From Christensenella sp. UBA6420 (lineage in GTDB: Bacteria > Bacillota > Clostridia > Christensenellales > DTU072): a stretch of 21,677 nt of DNA. The notes below the pieces were generated by a model. That model had not been told where the DNA came from and searched no databases. It worked only from the letters and a program-made list of their open reading frames with translations. Where the stretch lies: assembly GCA_002439705.1 (NCBI GenBank), contig DJPE01000017.1:1-21677 (forward strand), given 5' to 3'. The translations under genes and the position numbers were made by a program. Of the stretch, positions 14,670 to 21,677 are shown one piece after another. The number at the start of each line of letters is the position of its first letter. Position 1 is the stretch's first letter.

Positions 14670-14705
14670 CCTCTCCCGAAATAGTAACATTTATGACGAG
14701 TCGAA
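14670..14705 (-). promoter_or_regulatory. possible Spo0A-dependent spoIIE promoter
   Basis: On the minus strand a TACTAT -10-like box (14681-14686) precedes a GAGAGG ribosome binding site (14670-14675). The -35 position is just T-rich. TTCGACT (14699-14705) matches the reverse 0A box TTCGACA at six of seven bases and lies near where an activator would contact polymerase. spoIIE is Spo0A-activated in Bacillus; applying that here is inference from a short, imperfect match. Confidence 0.35.
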
Positions 14706-14809
14706 AAAATGCGGTTTTCGTCGGTTTTTGTTTATTTTTAACGCTTTTTGTGCGTTTCGGCTCGTTTTTATACATTTCAAAATACATTTCGCCGCAACTG
14801 ACCATAAAA

Positions 14810-14831
14810 GCTCCGTCACAAAAAACGGAGC
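14810..14831 (-). terminator. probable terminator of the P-type ATPase transcript
   Basis: On the minus strand GCTCCGT, an 8-nt T-rich loop and ACGGAGC form a 7-bp perfect stem followed by TTTTA. It lies 128 bp beyond the ATPase stop codon, on the far side of the small plus-strand ORF at 14850-14999. The T-tract is short, so strength is uncertain. Confidence 0.55.
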
Positions 14832-14849
14832 CTTCGCGTATTTTATTTT

Positions 14850-14999
14850 ATGAATAAGGATTCTATCGACGTTCTTACCGTCGCTTCCGTCGTCGCGATA
14901 GCGTTGTGCCAAGGGCTGACGAAAAGGGAGATATTAAAGCTGCGGACTATTATAGGTCTTATTTGTCAGAACCTTTCCGTGCTTGCAAGCGAGTTTTGA
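14850..14999 (+). CDS. 49-residue conserved-looking small protein, antisense to the ATPase 3' end
   Basis: An ATG-to-TGA reading frame of 49 codons encodes a protein starting MNKDSIDVLTVASVVAIALC and ending QNLSVLASEF. It has two amphipathic or hydrophobic helices (about 8-20 and 31-46) joined by QGLTKREI. I recall similar short clostridial proteins with an AIAL/AIAxGL core and a C-terminal GQNLxxIA-like end, annotated only as hypothetical. It overlaps the convergent ATPase gene by 41 bp. No ribosome binding site is seen; a TATTTT box ends five bases before the ATG, so it may also be leaderless. It lies between spoIIE and the ATPase, in an otherwise gene-free 296-bp stretch. Confidence 0.55.
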   Translation: MNKDSIDVLTVASVVAIALCQGLTKREILKLRTIIGLICQNLSVLASEF

Positions 15000-17607
15000 C
15001 CGATTCGCTCTCCTTTAACTGTTTTTCGGTTCTCTTCTCTATCGAAGCGTCGCTGAAATTGCGTTTGTCGAGATATGCGTCTATCTTCTTGCGGAGTTTC
15101 GACGTAAGTCCAAGCATTATCACAAACCACGGCAAGACGATAAGACCTATTACCGCGAGAGCTTTCGCCATCTCCGAATTTATGTCGGTGGATAATCCGA
15201 ACCATTGTTTCAGGCTTATATCTACGCCGGGAATGGTAATAAAGTGGCACACGATAAACGTCGCCAGTACGAGAAGGTAAAGTACGACGTTAACCACATT
15301 AAACGGCAGGCACACCTTGAACAGGTACACGAACCCGACGAACACGGTGACGAGAACGTACATCGTAGTCATCTGCGTGTCGGTTAGCTCTGGCTGGAAA
15401 AACCGTTTCGTCGCCAAAACAAGCAGTATTCCGATAACGACCATAATCGCCCCGGGAAGCGCGTTACAAAGGACTTTCGGCATAAACCTGCCCGTCACAC
15501 GCTCGTTGTTCGGTTCCAACGCAAGGACGAAGGACGGAATACCTATCGTGACCATACCTATAAACGTGAGCTGAGCCGGCTCGAACGGCAAATTCGACGG
15601 CACGATAAGAAACACGAGCGCAAGAAGGAAATTGTAGATAGTCTTTACCAAAAACAGCGAAGCCGAACGCTCCAGGTTGTTGATAGAACGCCGCCCTTCC
15701 GCAACGACTTTCGGTAAAGACGCAAAATTGCTGTCCAAAAGGACCAGACTACTTACGTTTTTGGCGGCGTCGGAACCGCTCGCCATAGCTATCGAACAGT
15801 CGGATTCTTTCAGCGCAAGAACGTCGTTTACGCCGTCGCCCGTCATAGCTACGGTATGTCCGCCCGCTTTGAGAGCTTTCACGAGTCCTAATTTCTGTTC
15901 GGGCGTGACCCTGCCGAATATTGTGTTCTTTTCGGCTATTTCGGTTAAATCGGCGTCTTTTTCGACGGTAGACATATCGATAATATTGTCGCAGGTCTCC
16001 AGTCCAGCGCGTATAGCCACCGACCTGACGGTTACGGGGTTATCCCCCGATATGATTTTAAGATTAACGCCCTGCTCTTTAAAAAACTTCATCGTGTCGG
16101 GAGCTTCCGGTCTTATCTTATCGGTGATAAATATAAGCCCTTCGAGCCTTAATCTCGAAGGCAGTTCCTGTCCGTTGAAATTGTATTTTGACGACGCCAC
16201 GGCAAGGACTCTGTATCCCCTGTCCGCCATCTCGTTGCAGATTTCTTTCACGTTGCCGTGATCTAAATTAAGGACAAATTCGGGCGCGCCGAGAACGTAA
16301 CTTCTTCCGGCAAAATACGCTCCGCTCCACTTTCTCACCGAGCTGAACGGCACCACCTTTTCGGCTTTCGCGGTGACAGAACAGTCTTTTACGAAATTCC
16401 TTATAGCAAGAGCGGTGGCGTTTTCGTCCTGCGTGGCTTCGATAAGGTTCCTTATCATTCCTTTAAGTTCCTGCTCGGGCAAATCTTTACGGGGTTTAAG
16501 CCCGTTGACTTCCATTTCACCGCTCGTAATCGTTCCCGTTTTGTCGAGACAAAGAACGTCCACTCGCGCCAAAGTTTCCACGCAGTACATATCCTGCGCA
16601 AGGGTTTTGTGTCTAGCGAGCCTTATTACGCTGATACAAAATACCGTACTCGACAACGCGGCAAGCCCGTTCGGTATCATTCCGACGAGCGTTCCGATAG
16701 TGTTGACGACGGTGGAATTCAATTCTCCGTCCTGCAAAAAGTATTTTACGCAAAAAAGAGCTATCCCCAAAGGAACGATAATAGCCGCCATAACCTTTAC
16801 TATCGTCATAAGAGAACGCCATATCTCGGAATTCGGCTTCTTGAAATATTTGGCTCCCGCCGAAATCTTCATGGCAAAATTGTCCATTCCGACGTGTATT
16901 ACCCTTGCTTTCGCCTTGCCCGACACGACGCAACTGCCGCTCATAACGCTGTCGCCCGCCGATTTACTTATCGCGTCGGGTTCGCCCGTAATAAGCGACT
17001 CGTTTACTTCTATACTTCCGTCTATTACCACGGCGTCGGCACAAATCTGGTCGCCCGTGGAAAGTATAGTCACGTCGTCCAAAAGTACGTCTCTTACCGC
17101 TATATCGCTCGATACTCCCCCGCGTATAACTTTAACTTTCGGCGCGGAAATAAGCGATAGCTTGTCCATCGTGCGTTTAGCTTTGAGTTCCTGAATAATT
17201 CCGATAAGGGCGTTTATGATAACCAACCCCATAAAACCGAAATTCTTTATTTTATTCGTCTGGAAATCTTCAAAAAATAAGAGAATTACCGCAAGCCCGA
17301 TAAAAAGGAAATTAAAAAACGTAAAAATATTGCCGAACAGTATCTGTGCGACGCTTTTCGTTTTTATCGTCTGGTCGCCGTTAATTTTGCCGTCGGCTAT
17401 TCTTTGCGCAACCTGCTCTTCGCTGAGCCCGTTGCTTAAATAATCCTTGTCGGAAAACAAAGGATTTTCTTCAACGACGGGCGCGTCTTCCGCAGTAAAA
17501 CCTACCCCCGCCGTTTCCTTAATTTCGGACGCGGCGGCGGCTTCGTCTTTCGTGACTTCGATTACTGCGTTTCGGGACGTGTTTTTGCCCTTGCTTTTTC
17601 TTCTCAT
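14959..17607 (-). CDS. cation-transporting P-type ATPase (CtpE-like)
   Basis: An 882-residue E1-E2 ATPase. The actuator-domain TGEP is at 208-211, the phosphorylated Asp355 in DKTGTITSG, and GDGVND at 590-595. SDCSIAMASGSDAAKNVSSLVLLDSNF and LALEPNNERVTGRF mark the CtpE-like group, whose mycobacterial member takes up calcium. About ten membrane helices are expected. The first ~75 residues are a charged extension (KGKNTSRNAVIEVTKDEAAA) without heavy-metal-binding motifs. The helix-4 motif reads IPNGL (Asn313) where related pumps usually have PEGL, so ion specificity is open. The start has no ribosome binding site, and TACAAT ends six bases before the ATG, predicting a leaderless, single-gene message. 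Confidence 0.9.
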   Translation of the reverse strand: MRRKSKGKNTSRNAVIEVTKDEAAAASEIKETAGVGFTAEDAPVVEENPLFSDKDYLSNGLSEEQVAQRIADGKINGDQTIKTKSVAQILFGNIFTFFNFLFIGLAVILLFFEDFQTNKIKNFGFMGLVIINALIGIIQELKAKRTMDKLSLISAPKVKVIRGGVSSDIAVRDVLLDDVTILSTGDQICADAVVIDGSIEVNESLITGEPDAISKSAGDSVMSGSCVVSGKAKARVIHVGMDNFAMKISAGAKYFKKPNSEIWRSLMTIVKVMAAIIVPLGIALFCVKYFLQDGELNSTVVNTIGTLVGMIPNGLAALSSTVFCISVIRLARHKTLAQDMYCVETLARVDVLCLDKTGTITSGEMEVNGLKPRKDLPEQELKGMIRNLIEATQDENATALAIRNFVKDCSVTAKAEKVVPFSSVRKWSGAYFAGRSYVLGAPEFVLNLDHGNVKEICNEMADRGYRVLAVASSKYNFNGQELPSRLRLEGLIFITDKIRPEAPDTMKFFKEQGVNLKIISGDNPVTVRSVAIRAGLETCDNIIDMSTVEKDADLTEIAEKNTIFGRVTPEQKLGLVKALKAGGHTVAMTGDGVNDVLALKESDCSIAMASGSDAAKNVSSLVLLDSNFASLPKVVAEGRRSINNLERSASLFLVKTIYNFLLALVFLIVPSNLPFEPAQLTFIGMVTIGIPSFVLALEPNNERVTGRFMPKVLCNALPGAIMVVIGILLVLATKRFFQPELTDTQMTTMYVLVTVFVGFVYLFKVCLPFNVVNVVLYLLVLATFIVCHFITIPGVDISLKQWFGLSTDINSEMAKALAVIGLIVLPWFVIMLGLTSKLRKKIDAYLDKRNFSDASIEKRTEKQLKESESVKTRLQARKGSDK

Positions 17608-17613
17608 ACCGAT

Positions 17614-17642
17614 ATTGTATCACACGAAACCGTATATTACAA
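17614..17642 (-). promoter_or_regulatory. promoter of the P-type ATPase (leaderless)
   Basis: On the minus strand TTGTAA (17637-17642) and TACAAT (17614-17619) are 17 bp apart, and the -10 ends six bases before the ATG at 17607. A perfect 0A-box heptamer TGTCGAA also lies upstream at 17690-17696 (minus), but one such 7-mer can occur by chance. Confidence 0.65.
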
Positions 17643-17791
17643 CGCAAATTTTATCCGTTGCAAAATAATACTCACAATATTTTTGTCGTTTCGACAGCCC
17701 GAATTGCGTTTATTTCCGACAAAAACGCACTTCCCGCACGCTGTGTAAAAGCGAAACGGTTCGAATTTTTCGTCGCAAAATGTACGATATC

Positions 17792-18025
17792 TTATCTGCA
17801 AGTAAGACACATTACGGCAAATATAGCGGCTATCGCCATAGCGTCGGAGCACCCGCCGCAACGGCGCATAGGCGGCTGACAGCAACGGCACTGCGACGGC
17901 TGCCCGCACCAACGTCCGCAAGGCGGTTCGGGCGGCCCGTCGGAGCAACGGTATTCGTCATACACGTACTCGTCCCTGCCGCATCCGCAACTCTCCCTTC
18001 GTCCGAAATCGGTATATTCGTTCAT
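17792..18025 (-). CDS. cysteine-rich small protein with hydrophobic C-terminus
   Basis: A 77-residue protein with 12 cysteines (positions 13, 15, 27, 36, 40, 46, 48, 49, 56, 59, 73, 76), several in CxC, CC and CxxC pairs, plus a Pro/Arg-rich middle. The last 18 residues (DAMAIAAIFAVMCLTCR) are hydrophobic. A strong GGAGGAG ribosome binding site and a good promoter precede it, so it is very likely expressed. I do not recognise a family. A metal-binding, spore-coat-like or membrane-attached disulfide-rich role is possible; nothing in sequence decides. It is a single-gene unit between the ATPase and the large surface protein, with no clear terminator after it. Confidence 0.7.
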   Translation of the reverse strand: MNEYTDFGRRESCGCGRDEYVYDEYRCSDGPPEPPCGRWCGQPSQCRCCQPPMRRCGGCSDAMAIAAIFAVMCLTCR

Positions 18026-18065
18026 ACTCTCCTCCTTCGTATACTACATTGTATGAACGAATACC
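18011..18065. repeat. inverted repeat spanning promoter and start of the Cys-rich gene
   Basis: GGTATATTCGTTCATAC (18011-18027) and GTATGAACGAATACC (18051-18065) are inverted copies differing by a two-base insertion. One arm covers the start codon and first codons of the Cys-rich gene; the other overlaps its -10 box and spacer. It may be an operator pair or an inverted duplication of the gene start. Confidence 0.7.
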
Positions 18066-18076
18066 GCCGTTCGCAA
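18048..18076 (-). promoter_or_regulatory. promoter of the Cys-rich protein gene
   Basis: On the minus strand TTGCGA (18071-18076) and TACAAT (18048-18053) are 17 bp apart. The start would be near 18041, giving a 15-nt leader that contains the GGAGGAG ribosome binding site (about 18030-18036). Confidence 0.6.
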
Positions 18077-18096
18077 CACGCCCTGTTTTCGTAGCC

Positions 18097-18270
18097 GTTG
18101 ACTTTTCAATAGTTTTTCTCGCGATTTTCGTTGACTTTTCAATAACTTTTTAACCTGATTTCGTTGACTTTTCAAAACCGAATACGTTACTTGCACCTTT
18201 TTAAGTGTTTTTCAGAGTATTGTTTACACCTTTTCAAATGTTATTTTGTCCATTATTTGCACCTATTCGC
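18097..18270. repeat. two sets of direct repeats with an exact 33-bp period
   Basis: GTTGACTTTTCAATA occurs at 18097 and 18130, and GTTGACTTTTCAA at 18163, spaced exactly 33 bp. A second set with CACCTTTT-type cores begins at 18194, 18227 and 18260 (CACCTTTTTAAG, CACCTTTTCAAA, CACCTATTCGCA), again exactly 33 bp apart. The sets run in the same orientation but are shifted four bases from a common register. Each unit of the first set contains the dyad TTGA-N4-TCAA. Together they fill most of the 340-bp gap between the Cys-rich gene and the large surface protein gene; no gene is supported there. Confidence 0.8.
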
Positions 18271-18311
18271 ATATTACGACAAAACTTATCGTAAAAATAT
18301 GGATATTGGGC

Positions 18312-18339
18312 AAAGAAAAACCCGACCTTGCGGTCGGGT
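18312..18339 (-). terminator. Rho-independent terminator of the large surface protein gene
   Basis: On the minus strand CCCGACC-GCAA-GGTCGGG is followed by TTTTTCTTT, 27 bp after the stop codon. The stem is perfect and GC-rich with a GNRA-type loop, a textbook strong terminator. Confidence 0.92.
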
Positions 18340-18365
18340 ATCTTTAATTGTTTTTTGATTAGCGA

Positions 18366-21300
18366 TTAAGCCTTAACAAGATCGCCGCTAAACTGGTATT
18401 CGCCGTCATCGTATTCTACGTGCATTTTACCGTCTTTGATAGTTATTATGCTACTATTTGCAGTTATGCTGGTAGAACCTGCGGTATAGGTATAAGCCGT
18501 ATCGTTTATGGTTATGTTTCCTTTTCCGTCGCATACTACGTTCCAAGTATTAGCACCGACTTTACCCGTCCAAGTTCCTGCGAAAGCGTCGAGAGTTTCT
18601 TCGGCTTCTTTGGTCAAGTCTACGTCAACGTAAGTTCCGCCGGAATAAACGTCTTTCACGTTAAGTCCGGTAGAAGTAACGGTAAAATAGCTGTCGCCGG
18701 AGATGGTAACTTTGCTACCGTCGGCTGCGATTTCTATGCTATCCATAGTGTAAGTGGAAGGATTGCCACCAGCATAAGTAAATTCTATGGACGTAGCGGT
18801 GATTACGTACTTATATTCGCCTTCGCCGTCGGTACCTTTCCACGTTCCGATAAACGCTTCGGGAATTTCGGTCAAAGCGGGTTCTTCAGAGCTGCCGCCT
18901 GCGGTCATAGTGTAATCGTAGTCGCCTACGTACAATTTGAAGTATCCGCTCATCGGGCTGGAGAACTTGTAGTTTACTCCGTTGCGAGTCCAAGCAATAG
19001 TGTATCCGCCGTCTTCGATAGTATATTCGGTAATCGTAGCTTTGATATTCAAACTAACGGAAGTATCTACTTCGGAATATTCGATGCTGTCGGCGTTCAC
19101 CTTTAAGGTAAAGGTGGTGGTGTAACCGTTGTTACCGGTGAAAGTACCTTGCATTCCTTCGTCGATAGCGGCGGATCCGCTTGCGGCTTTCTTAGTGAAG
19201 CTTGCGTCATAAACGTTCTCACCATAACTGTCGGCAAAATGAACGTCCAAACCGGTATCGGTAACGGTAATGGTATTACTGCCACTATCATAATCTGCGA
19301 AATTAGACACGTTCTTCGTGCTGCCGGTTCCGCTGTAAGTAAAGGTATATTCGTTACCGTTGTTATAAACGCCGTTGCCTTTTCCGTCGAGCGTAATGGT
19401 ATTAGTGCCGTTTACGTACGTACCTTCGAGTCCGTCGAGAGTTTCGGTAACGTGTTCGGTTGCACTGAGTTCTTCCGCGTCATACGAAGAAGAAAGACCG
19501 TAATACCACTTTCCTGCGGTTGTGCTGTCTTCGTAAATCATATACTCGGTACCGTTAATTTTGAAGAAATAGTTATAGCCGCCCCAAGATTCCGATTTAT
19601 TGTAATCGGTACCCTCTACTCCGCCTACGGTAATGGTGCTTTCGGAGATAACGACTACGGTGTTATCGGAAAGATACCAGGTTCCTCTCGCGCTTTCAGC
19701 GAAAGAGAAAGGTTTGGTAGTTTTGGTGTAAGTAACGGATTTAGCTTCGGTTTCCAATTCTTCGTAAGTATCGTCGTAAGACTTAATGCAGTCGTGGGCG
19801 ATAACTACTTTGCCGTCTACCATAGTTACGGTATAAGTTCTGTCCCAAGTGGTATATCCTTCCGCAGCGTCGAAATCGGGCGCTTCGAAAGCTAATTTCG
19901 TGCCGTTCCAGTTCTTGCCGAGCTGATAGTTGTTGCCGTTAAAGACAATCCACATACCGGAAGATTCGGAAGTGATTTCGATAGCGTTGCCTTTGTCGTC
20001 AACGAAATATCCGACGAACTGTCCGGACTTGTCTTCCGCGGTAAATCCGGGTACCAGGAAGACGATATTGCCGTCCGCGCTTACCAAAGCATTGCCGTCT
20101 TCTTCTACGGAATAAGTCTTATTGTAGGTAGAATAGTTGGTTATGTTAAGCGTAACGGAAGCTCCGTCCGCTGCGTAAGCGTAAGTGCCGTAGTAGAGAG
20201 TCGGAGTAGTGGACCAACTGTACTTAACCGCAACGGTAGCTCCGCCGAAGCCGTCGATAGTCAGGGTGTAAGAAGTGCTGCCGCTTACGGACTGTTTGTA
20301 TTCTGCCGATTTTCCGTCGGAAGTAGCGACGGCGCAAGTACGAGCGTCAACGTCGATAGACATGGCGAAAACGTTGTTGTATTCGTCGGTAAGAATTACG
20401 ATGCCGACTTTGTTAATGTAATAAGTGCTGTTAACAACTTCGCCGTCGGCAGTAGCAGTCAAAACAGCCTTGCCGAAACCATCCAAGTACAGGCTGCCGT
20501 CCGCACTGGTATAAGTTCCTCTTTCGGAAGAAGCGGGAGACATGTTGCCTTCCTGATCCTTAGTGGGCATCTCGGTGATAGCGTAGACCGCTTCCAGACC
20601 GTCGCCGTAGCTTATAGTGATTTCATTGTTCAAAGCCACGGTACCCGTTACGGTAGCGTAGTAAGAACCTCCGTCCTTAACGATGTAAGTATATTGCGTA
20701 ACTTCGCCTTTGACGATAGATACGAGATAGTTTCCGTCGTAATAAAAATCGGTCACTTCCGCGTCCTTAGCATAGATACCTTCGTAAGAAGCGTTGGCTT
20801 CGTCTTCGGCGGACATAATGAAGTTTCCGTTTTCGTCAACGATAGCGGTGAGTTTCTTCAAAGCTCCGGTGGGGGTTATTCTCATATCGAAATGATATAC
20901 GGTAACGCCGTCTTTTACGGTAGTGTAAACCACGCCGTAAGGTATACCGTTGCTGCCCAACATAGAGATGATACCGTTATCTTCTACGGTAATAACGTTA
21001 CTCTTTTGAGCCTTAGCGTAAACGCCGCCTAATCCCGTGCCGGCTTTTCTTTCCAACACGTCTATTTCGGTAGTGACGAAGTTTTCTTCGACGTCATCGT
21101 AAGCATTGAGAGTAACGACGAGTTTTTCGCCTATTACGGTGAAAGTATACGTCTTCTTGCCGGTGTAAGTACCGGTGGAATAAACGATAGTTCCTTCTTT
21201 CGCTTTGTATTCGTAAGTTTTCTTACCGGTAAACTGGCTGGTATAAGTTACTTTGCCGTTGTCTTTGTCGAAGTAAATCATGGATTCTTTGCCTTCGGTG

Positions 21301-21677
21301 GTGTTTATCCAATAGCCGGTATAGGAATCTTCGTTGCTGAAAACGGCTTTGTAAGTTACGTCTGCGGTCACTGCAACGTCGGTAGCAGCTTTATCCATAC
21401 CGCTGTACCAACCCATAAATACGAAACCTTCTTTTGCGGGATCCGCGGGAATGGTTTCGGCGGTGAGTTTGGCGTTGTCCGCGATGTCGATAAGTTTAAC
21501 GGTTTCTTCTTCGCCGTTTACGAACTTAACCACGTAAGAAACTTTGGTGTACTTAGCGGTGTAAGTAGCGTCTGCGGAAAAAGCAGTTTCTTCGTCGAAT
21601 TCCGCTTCGCCGTTAAACCAACCGTCGAAACGGTAACCGAGCGCAGCGGTCGGATCGGTGGGAAGGTCCGCTTCCGC
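18366..21677 (-). CDS. large beta-rich InlB-repeat surface protein, N-terminus outside window
   Basis: The reading frame is open to the window edge, giving 1103 visible C-terminal residues. The visible start holds two InlB/Listeria-Bacteroides repeats ending GYRFDGWFNG (about 14-23) and GFVFMGWYSG (about 84-93), each followed by a TYTA/TYKA strand. From about 118 onward come long Thr/Tyr/Asp/Gly-rich beta units with LDGFG motifs (LYLDGFGKA, LTIDGFGGA). The last part has four units beginning LEGTYVNG, MQGTFTGN, FIGTWKGT and FAGTWTGK at about 750, 842, 942 and 1032, of 92, 100, 90 and 72 residues. There is no LPXTG motif or C-terminal membrane anchor, so attachment must be N-terminal or non-covalent. 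Likely role: adhesion or glycan binding at the cell surface. The GTG at 21533 is internal, not a start. Confidence 0.85.
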   Translation of the reverse strand, partial: AEADLPTDPTAALGYRFDGWFNGEAEFDEETAFSADATYTAKYTKVSYVVKFVNGEEETVKLIDIADNAKLTAETIPADPAKEGFVFMGWYSGMDKAATDVAVTADVTYKAVFSNEDSYTGYWINTTEGKESMIYFDKDNGKVTYTSQFTGKKTYEYKAKEGTIVYSTGTYTGKKTYTFTVIGEKLVVTLNAYDDVEENFVTTEIDVLERKAGTGLGGVYAKAQKSNVITVEDNGIISMLGSNGIPYGVVYTTVKDGVTVYHFDMRITPTGALKKLTAIVDENGNFIMSAEDEANASYEGIYAKDAEVTDFYYDGNYLVSIVKGEVTQYTYIVKDGGSYYATVTGTVALNNEITISYGDGLEAVYAITEMPTKDQEGNMSPASSERGTYTSADGSLYLDGFGKAVLTATADGEVVNSTYYINKVGIVILTDEYNNVFAMSIDVDARTCAVATSDGKSAEYKQSVSGSTSYTLTIDGFGGATVAVKYSWSTTPTLYYGTYAYAADGASVTLNITNYSTYNKTYSVEEDGNALVSADGNIVFLVPGFTAEDKSGQFVGYFVDDKGNAIEITSESSGMWIVFNGNNYQLGKNWNGTKLAFEAPDFDAAEGYTTWDRTYTVTMVDGKVVIAHDCIKSYDDTYEELETEAKSVTYTKTTKPFSFAESARGTWYLSDNTVVVISESTITVGGVEGTDYNKSESWGGYNYFFKINGTEYMIYEDSTTAGKWYYGLSSSYDAEELSATEHVTETLDGLEGTYVNGTNTITLDGKGNGVYNNGNEYTFTYSGTGSTKNVSNFADYDSGSNTITVTDTGLDVHFADSYGENVYDASFTKKAASGSAAIDEGMQGTFTGNNGYTTTFTLKVNADSIEYSEVDTSVSLNIKATITEYTIEDGGYTIAWTRNGVNYKFSSPMSGYFKLYVGDYDYTMTAGGSSEEPALTEIPEAFIGTWKGTDGEGEYKYVITATSIEFTYAGGNPSTYTMDSIEIAADGSKVTISGDSYFTVTSTGLNVKDVYSGGTYVDVDLTKEAEETLDAFAGTWTGKVGANTWNVVCDGKGNITINDTAYTYTAGSTSITANSSIITIKDGKMHVEYDDGEYQFSGDLVKA

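Noticed and set aside
14692..14856. Plus-strand 54-codon hydrophobic frame beginning MTSRKN
   Set aside because: No ribosome binding site or family resemblance; it crosses the ATPase terminator hairpin and the spoIIE promoter region.
17690..17696. Perfect 0A box TGTCGAA upstream of the ATPase
   Set aside because: A single 7-mer match is expected by chance in a window this size, and it lies about 50 bp upstream of the -35.
17637..17948. Alternative minus-strand frame of 103 codons over the Cys-rich gene
   Set aside because: The frame at 17792-18025 has the strong ribosome binding site and promoter; this one is its Arg-rich shadow with no start signal.
18164..18358. Plus-strand 64-codon frame with LHLFKC repeats
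   Set aside because: It is a translation of the 33-bp DNA repeats, begins at a TTG with no ribosome binding site and runs through the terminator of the opposite gene.

Overview
The window looks like chromosome of a spore-forming bacterium of class Clostridia (Bacillota), probably an uncultivated gut lineage. The evidence is a full-length SpoIIE, the gene order spoIIE-tilS-hprT known from Bacillus and Clostridia, AGGAGG-type ribosome binding sites, collagen-like and InlB-repeat surface proteins, and dense, overlapping operons. Lineage assignment is inference; no rRNA or tRNA gene is present. No insertion sequence, prophage or CRISPR array was found.

Layout. (1) 1-321: a small XRE regulator behind three evenly spaced operator dyads. 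(2) 449-6177, plus strand: a tight six-gene operon, tyrS, yigZ, ilvE, nadK, a condensation-type acyltransferase and a zinc-ribbon membrane protein (DUF6320-like). (3) 6178-7426: a structured intergenic region, a minus-strand collagen-like lipoprotein, and a divergent small XRE regulator. Two matching operator dyads lie between those two genes. (4) 7484-8604: a small hypothetical, a NrdG2-type radical SAM activase, and a regular array of six hairpins at about 23-bp spacing between convergent genes. (5) 8605-12325, minus strand: operon tilS, hpt, cca, HD hydrolase, preceded by spoIIE (12395-14662). (6) 14663-17607: an overlooked 49-codon plus-strand ORF, and a CtpE-like P-type ATPase on minus. 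(7) 17792-18365: a Cys-rich 77-aa protein, an inverted repeat at its promoter and start, and two sets of 33-bp-period direct repeats. (8) 18366-21677: the C-terminal 1103 residues of a large beta-rich InlB-repeat surface protein that runs off the window.

The most unusual signals are these. Five promoter-proximal genes (two XRE genes, nrdG2, tilS, the P-type ATPase) have a good -10 box ending only 6-7 nt before the ATG and no Shine-Dalgarno sequence. This predicts leaderless mRNAs, whereas genes inside operons mostly have ordinary ribosome binding sites. Both XRE genes combine this start geometry with operator dyads 29-30 bp apart, suggesting a shared design for self-repressing switches. The hairpin array at 8472-8604 and the 33-bp repeats at 18097-18270 are regular non-coding structures with no obvious assigned role.
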